From Agrococcus lahaulensis DSM 17612 (GTDB taxonomy: Bacteria; Actinomycetota; Actinomycetes; Actinomycetales; Microbacteriaceae), in contig NZ_KE384303.1 of assembly GCF_000425105.1 (NCBI RefSeq), positions 124,001 through 188,000 on the forward strand: a DNA stretch of 64,000 bases, read 5' to 3'. How positions within the stretch are numbered: the first letter of the stretch is position 1; each line of letters opens with the position of its first letter. The position numbers and the translations under genes are program-made. Shown here piece after piece: positions 59,429 to 64,000 of the stretch. The notes beneath the pieces were generated by a model. That model was not told the DNA's origin. It saw only the letters and a list, made by a program, of their open reading frames with translations, and did no database searches.

Positions 59429-61125
59429 TGCGCAGGCAGCTGAGGATCATGATCGAGGAGCGCGACCGCGGCGTCGCGCTGATCCTCGTCATCGGTATCG
59501 GGGCGCTCGTCGGAGCCCTGCTGACCACCGCGATCGTGATCGCGGTGTCGAGCACGCGCCACGCTCGCGACGACGCCGACTGGCAGGGAGCGCTCGCCGC
59601 GGCCTACGCGGGCGTCGAGGAGTACCAGAGCCGGCTCGCCGCCGATCCCTCTTACGTGCTGCAGGGCAACTCCGCCGCGCCGTTCACCGCGGCCAGCACG
59701 GTGATCGACGACGCGACCAACCCGGCCTTAGGCTTCGGCGGGAGTTGGGCTTCCGTGCCCGGCAGCGACGGCACCGCGAGCTTCCGCTACGAGGTCGACT
59801 CGAGCGCCTACGCGATGGACGGCACGCTGCGGCTGCGCTCGACCGGTCGCGTCGGCACCGAGACGCGCACGATCGTGACCGACTTGCGGCAGTCGGACTT
59901 CCTCGCCTACCTCTACTTCACCGACTACGAGATCGAGGACCCCGCGATCTACGGCCGCTCGAGCAGCTGCGTCAAGTACGCGTGGGCGGGGCGCACGTCG
60001 ACCTGCGCGACCGCGATCGCGTTCAGCGGCGGCGACGAGATCCGCGGGCAGGTGCACTCGAACGACACGATCTACGCGTGCCAAGCCACATTCCACGGCC
60101 GTGTGACGACGCCGTACAACCCGGCCTCCGGACCGCGCTACCTGCGGCCGAGCGGCTGCGGATCGACGCCCGACTTCCGGGTCAAGGATCCCGCTCGCAA
60201 CAACTCGCCGTCGCTCATGGGCGTGCTCGGCATGCCCGAGACGAACTCCGAGATCCGCACCGCGGCGCTCGACGGCGGCTGCCTCTACACCGGCGCGACG
60301 ACGATCACCTTCAACTCGGGCGGCACGATGACCGTGCGCTCGCCGTGGACGAAGCAGACCCGACCGGGAGCGGCGAACCCGACGCCGAGCGAGTGCGGCC
60401 TGCCGGGCACGGGCACCAACCGGCTGGGCTCCGGCGTCACCGTTCCGGTGCCCGATCGCGGCGCCGTCTACGTGCAGAACGTCCCGGCCTCGTCGAGCGA
60501 CCCGAACGGCCGCGTCGCGAGAGAGGCGGATGCGACGAACTGCCGCGGGGCGGACGGGCGCACCACCGGCAACGGTCTCGGCTATCCCGCCAACAATGAG
60601 ACGGCGCCCGGGGCGATCGACGGCGTGGCGGCCTACGGGTGCCGGAACGGCGACATCTTCGTTCAGGGCACGCTGCGCGGCGAGGTGACGCTCGCGGCCG
60701 AGAACTACGTCTACGTCGTGGGCAATACGCGGTATGCCGACCGCGACCGCGACATGCTCGGCCTCATCGGCAACAACATGGTGTGGGTCTACAACCCGGT
60801 CGTCAGCAGCCGCACGCGCCCGACGAGCCTCACCATCGAGGCCGCGATCCTCTCGCTGCGCAGCTTCACGGTGCAGAACACCGCGACCGAGAACGCGTCG
60901 GGCTACTCGTCGCCGACGCTCACCGTGCGCGGCTCGATCGCGCAGCGCTTCCGCGGCGTGGTCTTCCGCAGCCCCGGCAGCGGCTACATCAAGGACTACC
61001 AGTACGACCCGCGGCTGCTGCACCGGTCGCCGCCGCACTTCCTCAACCCCGTCTCGATCGCCTACGGCGTCACGACCTGGATCGAGACGCCGCCCGCGAT
61101 CGACGCGAACGGGACCTACCGATGA
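59428..61125 (+). CDS. PilX-like membrane protein with large C-terminal domain
   Basis: A 565-residue protein. The N-terminus RDRGVALILVIGIGALVGALL (residues 12-32) has a Gly-Val rather than Gly-Phe leader site and a hydrophobic helix, like PilX. The long remainder has repeated beta segments with Cys residues (SSCVKYAWAG, CQATFHG, GCGSTPDF, GGCLYTG, ECGLPG) and Thr/Ser/Asn repeats. Family and role are likely pilus-associated; the size is unusual. ATG shares a base with the previous TGA. Confidence 0.75.
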   Translation: MRRQLRIMIEERDRGVALILVIGIGALVGALLTTAIVIAVSSTRHARDDADWQGALAAAYAGVEEYQSRLAADPSYVLQGNSAAPFTAASTVIDDATNPALGFGGSWASVPGSDGTASFRYEVDSSAYAMDGTLRLRSTGRVGTETRTIVTDLRQSDFLAYLYFTDYEIEDPAIYGRSSSCVKYAWAGRTSTCATAIAFSGGDEIRGQVHSNDTIYACQATFHGRVTTPYNPASGPRYLRPSGCGSTPDFRVKDPARNNSPSLMGVLGMPETNSEIRTAALDGGCLYTGATTITFNSGGTMTVRSPWTKQTRPGAANPTPSECGLPGTGTNRLGSGVTVPVPDRGAVYVQNVPASSSDPNGRVAREADATNCRGADGRTTGNGLGYPANNETAPGAIDGVAAYGCRNGDIFVQGTLRGEVTLAAENYVYVVGNTRYADRDRDMLGLIGNNMVWVYNPVVSSRTRPTSLTIEAAILSLRSFTVQNTATENASGYSSPTLTVRGSIAQRFRGVVFRSPGSGYIKDYQYDPRLLHRSPPHFLNPVSIAYGVTTWIETPPAIDANGTYR

Positions 61126-61949
61126 TCGCCGCGGCCGCCGCGGTGACGGGAGGCTTCGGGCTCCTCATCGGGTCGTTTCTCAACGTCGTCATCTTCCGGG
61201 TGCCGGCCGGCCGCTCGATCGTGCGCCCGCCGAGCAGCTGCGGCGGGTGCGGCGTGCGCATCCGGCTGTTCGACAACGTGCCGGTGCTCAGCTGGCTGCT
61301 GCTGCGCGGCCGCTGCCGCGACTGCAGCGCGCGCATCTCGCCGCGCTACCCGCTCATCGAGCTGCTCACGGGCATCGCGTTCGCGGCCGTCGCGCTGCGC
61401 TTCGCGCCATGGGAGGCGCTCGAGCGCCCATCGCTCGCGGCGATCGGGCCGGTGGCCGAGACACTCGCCTTTGCGGTGCTCGCCGCCGTCGGGATCGCGC
61501 TCGCCTGGATCGACATCGACACGCAACGGCTGCCCGACGCGATCGTGCTGCCCTCGTACGCCGTCGTCGGGCTCCTGCTCGCGGCGGCCGCCGCGGCCAC
61601 GGCGGAGTGGGGCTCGCTCCTCCGAGCGGCTGCCGGCGCCGGCATCCTCTTCGGCGCGTACTTCGCGATGGCCTTCGCGTACCCGGCCGGCATGGGGCTC
61701 GGCGACGTCAAGCTCGCGGGGCTGCTCGGCATGGCGCTCGGCTGGCTCGGCTGGGGTGAGCTCGCGGTCGGCGGGTTTGGCGCGTTCCTGCTCGGCGGCG
61801 CGTTCGCGCTCGTGCTCGTCGCACTCGGACGCGCGGGGCGCGGCAGCGGCATCCCGTTCGGCCCATGGATGCTGCTCGCGTCCACCGTGGCCGTCTTCGC
61901 AGGCGTGCCAATCTGGCACGGATACCTGCAGCTCGTAGGACTTGGATAG
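61122..61949 (+). CDS. pilD: Prepilin peptidase/N-methyltransferase PilD
   Basis: A 275-residue aspartyl membrane protease of the A24 family that cleaves and methylates prepilins such as the four encoded upstream. The N-terminal cytoplasmic zinc site has Cys40, Cys43, Cys65 and Cys68 (SCGGC and CRDC), and the catalytic aspartates lie in IDIDTQRLPD near 130 and GMGLGDVKL near 195. ATG overlaps the previous stop. Confidence 0.93.
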   Translation: MIAAAAAVTGGFGLLIGSFLNVVIFRVPAGRSIVRPPSSCGGCGVRIRLFDNVPVLSWLLLRGRCRDCSARISPRYPLIELLTGIAFAAVALRFAPWEALERPSLAAIGPVAETLAFAVLAAVGIALAWIDIDTQRLPDAIVLPSYAVVGLLLAAAAAATAEWGSLLRAAAGAGILFGAYFAMAFAYPAGMGLGDVKLAGLLGMALGWLGWGELAVGGFGAFLLGGAFALVLVALGRAGRGSGIPFGPWMLLASTVAVFAGVPIWHGYLQLVGLG

Positions 61950-61958
61950 GGGGAACCG

Positions 61959-62993
61959 ATGGCAAACAGCACGGTCGGTCTCGACATCGGCGCGACGGGC
62001 ATCCGCGCGGCAGAGGTGACGCGCACGCGGAAGGGTGCCGCCCTCTCGCGCTACCACTCGATCGGCCTCCCGCCCGGCGCCGTCGTGCGCGGCGAGGTGG
62101 TCGAGCCCCACATCGTGACGAGCGCCCTGCGCGAACTGTGGAAGCGCGGCCGGTTCTCGAGCAGGCGGGTCGTGCTCGGCGTCGGCAACGACCGCGTGCT
62201 GGCGCGCGAGCTGACGGTGCCGGCCGCGCCGCTGCCGATGATCCGCGAGTCGCTGCCCTTCCAGGTGCAGGACCTGCTGCCGGTGCCGATATCGGAGGCG
62301 ATCCTCGACTTCTACCCGATCGGCGACGCCGGGCAGGGGCAGGTGCACGGCCTGCTCGTCGCGGCCGTCAAGGAGGGCGTGCTCTCGACGATCGAGGCCG
62401 CGCGGCGCGCGAAGCTCGAGACCGTCGCGGTCGACTTCGTGCCGTTCGCGCTCACGCGGGCACTGCCTCAGCGCCTCGACGACGCCGAGGCGATCGCGGT
62501 CGTCGACGTCGGCGCCCACACGACCACCGTCGTCATCTCTCGCGGGGGTGTGCCGCACTTCGTGCGCATCATCCCGACGGGCGGCGACGAGGTGACGCAG
62601 ACCCTTCACTCCCGCCTGCAGCTCGAGCGGCCCGTCGCCGAAGACGCGAAGCGCGCGCTCGGGCTCGGCATGCAGGGCTTCACGCCGCACGACCAGCCCT
62701 TGATCGAGGCGATCCGCGAGGTGACCGGTGAGCTCGTGACGGGCGTGCGCAACACCGTCTCCTACTTCGCGAGCGCACGGCCCGACCTGCCCGTGCGCCG
62801 CGTCGTGCTCACCGGCGACGGCGCGAGCCTCGGAGGCTTCTCGGCGGCGCTCGGGGAGGTCATGCGCATGCCGATCGACTGGGGCGACCCGCTCGCGTCG
62901 ATCGCGGTGCGGGAGCGGGACCGGCCGCGCACGAGCGCGGAGGCGAACCGGGCGGCCGTCGCGCTCGGGCTGGCGATGCGGAGCGCAGCATGA
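61959..62993 (+). CDS. pilM: Type IV pilus inner-membrane assembly protein PilM
   Basis: A 344-residue actin-like ATPase fold protein: phosphate-1 GLDIGATGIRAAEV near residue 8, VDVGAHTTTVVIS near 186 and GDGASLGGF near 290. Interacts with PilN on the cytoplasmic face to couple PilB/PilT. GAACCG precedes the ATG. Followed by pilN with a 4-nt overlap. Confidence 0.92.
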   Translation: MANSTVGLDIGATGIRAAEVTRTRKGAALSRYHSIGLPPGAVVRGEVVEPHIVTSALRELWKRGRFSSRRVVLGVGNDRVLARELTVPAAPLPMIRESLPFQVQDLLPVPISEAILDFYPIGDAGQGQVHGLLVAAVKEGVLSTIEAARRAKLETVAVDFVPFALTRALPQRLDDAEAIAVVDVGAHTTTVVISRGGVPHFVRIIPTGGDEVTQTLHSRLQLERPVAEDAKRALGLGMQGFTPHDQPLIEAIREVTGELVTGVRNTVSYFASARPDLPVRRVVLTGDGASLGGFSAALGEVMRMPIDWGDPLASIAVRERDRPRTSAEANRAAVALGLAMRSAA

Positions 62994-63733
62994 AGGTCTT
63001 CGGGATCACGGTCGGCCGGGGCGGCGACGCGCCGCCGCTCATGCTCGGCGCCCAACCGGTCGTCAACCTGCTGCCGCCCGAGGTGCTCGCAGCCCGCAGG
63101 AGCCGCGCAGTGCGGCGCGTCGTGGTGGCGGCAGCCGTCGTGCTCGTCGTCGGCGCCGGCGGCGGTGCGGCTGCCGCCCGGGTGCAGGCGATCGCCGCCG
63201 AGGTCGAGCTCGCGGGCGCGCAGGCCCGCACGGCCGCGCTCATCGCCCAGCAGGGCGAGTTCGGCGACGTGCTCGCCGTCGAGGCCGAGATCGCCGAACG
63301 GGTCGCGGCCCGCCACGTCGTCACGAGCACCGAGATCGAGTGGCGGTCGATGATCGACGCCTTCCTCGCGACGCTCCCGCCCGACGCGACGCTCACGAGC
63401 GTCGCCGCGGAGGGCAGCTCGCCCATGGCGCTGCACGCGCAGCCGATCGCGCCCCTGCAGGGCGCCCGAGTCGCGACGCTGACCTTCACGGTCGAGAGCG
63501 ATGCGCGGCTGCCGCAGGTGCTCGACGCGCTCGCGACGCTGCCCGGGTTCGTCGACGCGCAGGTGCCGGTGGTGACCGCCCTCGAGACCGGGAGAACCGA
63601 GACGATCTTCGTGCTCCACGTGGGCGAGGAGGCGTACGCCAACCGCTTCCCGCCCGAGGCGGAGGCGGGCGCCGAGGCGAGCGAGGATGCATCGACAGAT
63701 GCCGACGCTGGCGCTGAGGACGACGAGGGATGA
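62990..63733 (+). CDS. pilN: Type IV pilus assembly protein PilN
   Basis: A 247-residue bitopic protein: cytoplasmic N-terminal segment with VVNLLPPEVLAARR (the PilM-binding INLLP-like motif, near 21-34), a transmembrane helix (about 42-62), a coiled coil, and a ferredoxin-like periplasmic domain (LTFTVESDARLPQVLDAL). The C-terminus is acidic (EASEDASTDADAGAEDD). Overlaps pilM and pilO. Confidence 0.88.
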   Translation: MKVFGITVGRGGDAPPLMLGAQPVVNLLPPEVLAARRSRAVRRVVVAAAVVLVVGAGGGAAAARVQAIAAEVELAGAQARTAALIAQQGEFGDVLAVEAEIAERVAARHVVTSTEIEWRSMIDAFLATLPPDATLTSVAAEGSSPMALHAQPIAPLQGARVATLTFTVESDARLPQVLDALATLPGFVDAQVPVVTALETGRTETIFVLHVGEEAYANRFPPEAEAGAEASEDASTDADAGAEDDEG

Positions 63734-64000
63734 ACGGCGCGGATCGGCTCTGGAGCCTCGGCGCGGGCGTGCTGGCCGCCGGCATCGCGGTCGGTGCGTG
63801 GTTCGGCGTGATCTCGCCCGACCTGCGCACCACCTCGACGGCCCGGGACGACCTCGCGATGGTGGAGCAGCAGAACGCCATCCACGAAGCACGGCTCGAG
63901 GCGCTCGAGCAGTCGGCCTCGCTCATGGACGAGTACCTCGCGACCCGCGACGAGCTCGCGCAGGGCATCCCGAGCGAGCTCGCGTACTCCGACTTCCTGC
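63730..64000 (+). CDS. pilO: Type IV pilus assembly protein PilO, 3' truncated by window
   Basis: ATG 63730 overlaps the pilN stop (ATGA). The 90 visible residues contain a short cytoplasmic start (NGADRLW), a transmembrane helix (about 10-30, VLAAGIAVGAWFGVI) and a heptad-rich coiled coil (EQQNAIHEARLEALEQSAS) before the expected globular domain, ending in GIPSELAYSDFL, an expected PilO motif. The gene continues beyond the window, as does the operon. Confidence 0.8.
   Translation, partial: MNGADRLWSLGAGVLAAGIAVGAWFGVISPDLRTTSTARDDLAMVEQQNAIHEARLEALEQSASLMDEYLATRDELAQGIPSELAYSDFL

Noticed and set aside
1-64000. rRNA, CRISPR arrays, transposases, prophage genes
   Set aside because: Scanned for characteristic motifs and repeat periodicity and found none; only one tRNA gene was recognised.

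Overview
The window looks like chromosomal DNA of a very GC-rich actinobacterium, most probably of the family Microbacteriaceae. Supports are the strong G/C third-position bias, frequent GTG starts, 1-4 nt overlaps (ATGA, GTGA) between co-directional genes, F420 cofactor genes, a mycothiol-type glycosyltransferase, GTP-dependent PEP carboxykinase, and the order DUF3515 - thiL - rsmD - recG - coaD. No rRNA, phage, transposase, plasmid or CRISPR signature was seen. All functional calls come from reading motifs and family resemblance; no database search was possible.

Layout. 1-7261 (+): a tightly coupled catabolic operon with a LivM-type permease tail, AMP-forming acyl-CoA ligase, TetR regulator, 3-hydroxybutyrate-type dehydrogenase, two alpha/beta hydrolases and both subunits of a 3-oxoacid CoA-transferase. 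It reads as uptake and breakdown of a short-chain hydroxy acid or its ester to acetoacetyl-CoA. 7334-10667 (-): glycine betaine/choline ABC transporter proV-proW-opuAC. 10979-16605: housekeeping genes (DnaQ-like exonuclease, SseB-like protein, DUF3515 lipoprotein, thiL, rsmD, recG). 16784-27000: coaD, then an F420 module (cofE, cofC, cofD and a three-gene transporter of the proposed F420-0 family) interleaved with a MoxR/DUF58/transglutaminase set. 27105-29823: class III aminotransferase, S51-type peptidase, uracil-DNA glycosylase. 29923-35103: membrane proteins, amidase, a small HExxH protein divergent from an mshA-like gene. 35191-39567 (-): TPM-domain protein with pspA, and an ECF sigma factor with a membrane partner. 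39619-45112: PaiB-like protein, a DUF559 protein flanked by palindromic repeats, PEP carboxykinase and a RamB-like regulator that share a DNA repeat. 45298-47706: an ArsC/LMW-phosphatase-fold protein lacking its catalytic Cys and Arg, AraC regulator, VOC protein, epoxide-hydrolase-like protein. 47813-50817 (-): copper module copA, copZ, csoR with two CsoR boxes. 50829-52290: two TetR regulators around tRNA-Arg(CCG). 52711-64000 (+): type IV pilus operon pilB-T-C-A, two prepilin-like genes, a PilX-like gene, pilD, pilM, pilN and the start of pilO, running off the window.

Regulation visible in the sequence: nine genes have a TANNNT hexamer 6-7 nt before the start codon, which predicts leaderless mRNAs; long hairpins sit at several convergent gene ends; two CsoR operators control the copper genes; an 18/20-identical repeat lies upstream of both pckG and its divergent RamB-like neighbour.

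Most worth a second look: the active-site-dead ArsC-like protein coupled to AraC and VOC genes, the F420-0 transporter with only part of the F420 pathway, the palindromic repeat families (one copy lies inside a permease reading frame), the frequent GGATGC hexamer inside coding DNA, the G10 tract between rsmD and recG, and the shared pckG/ramB repeat.
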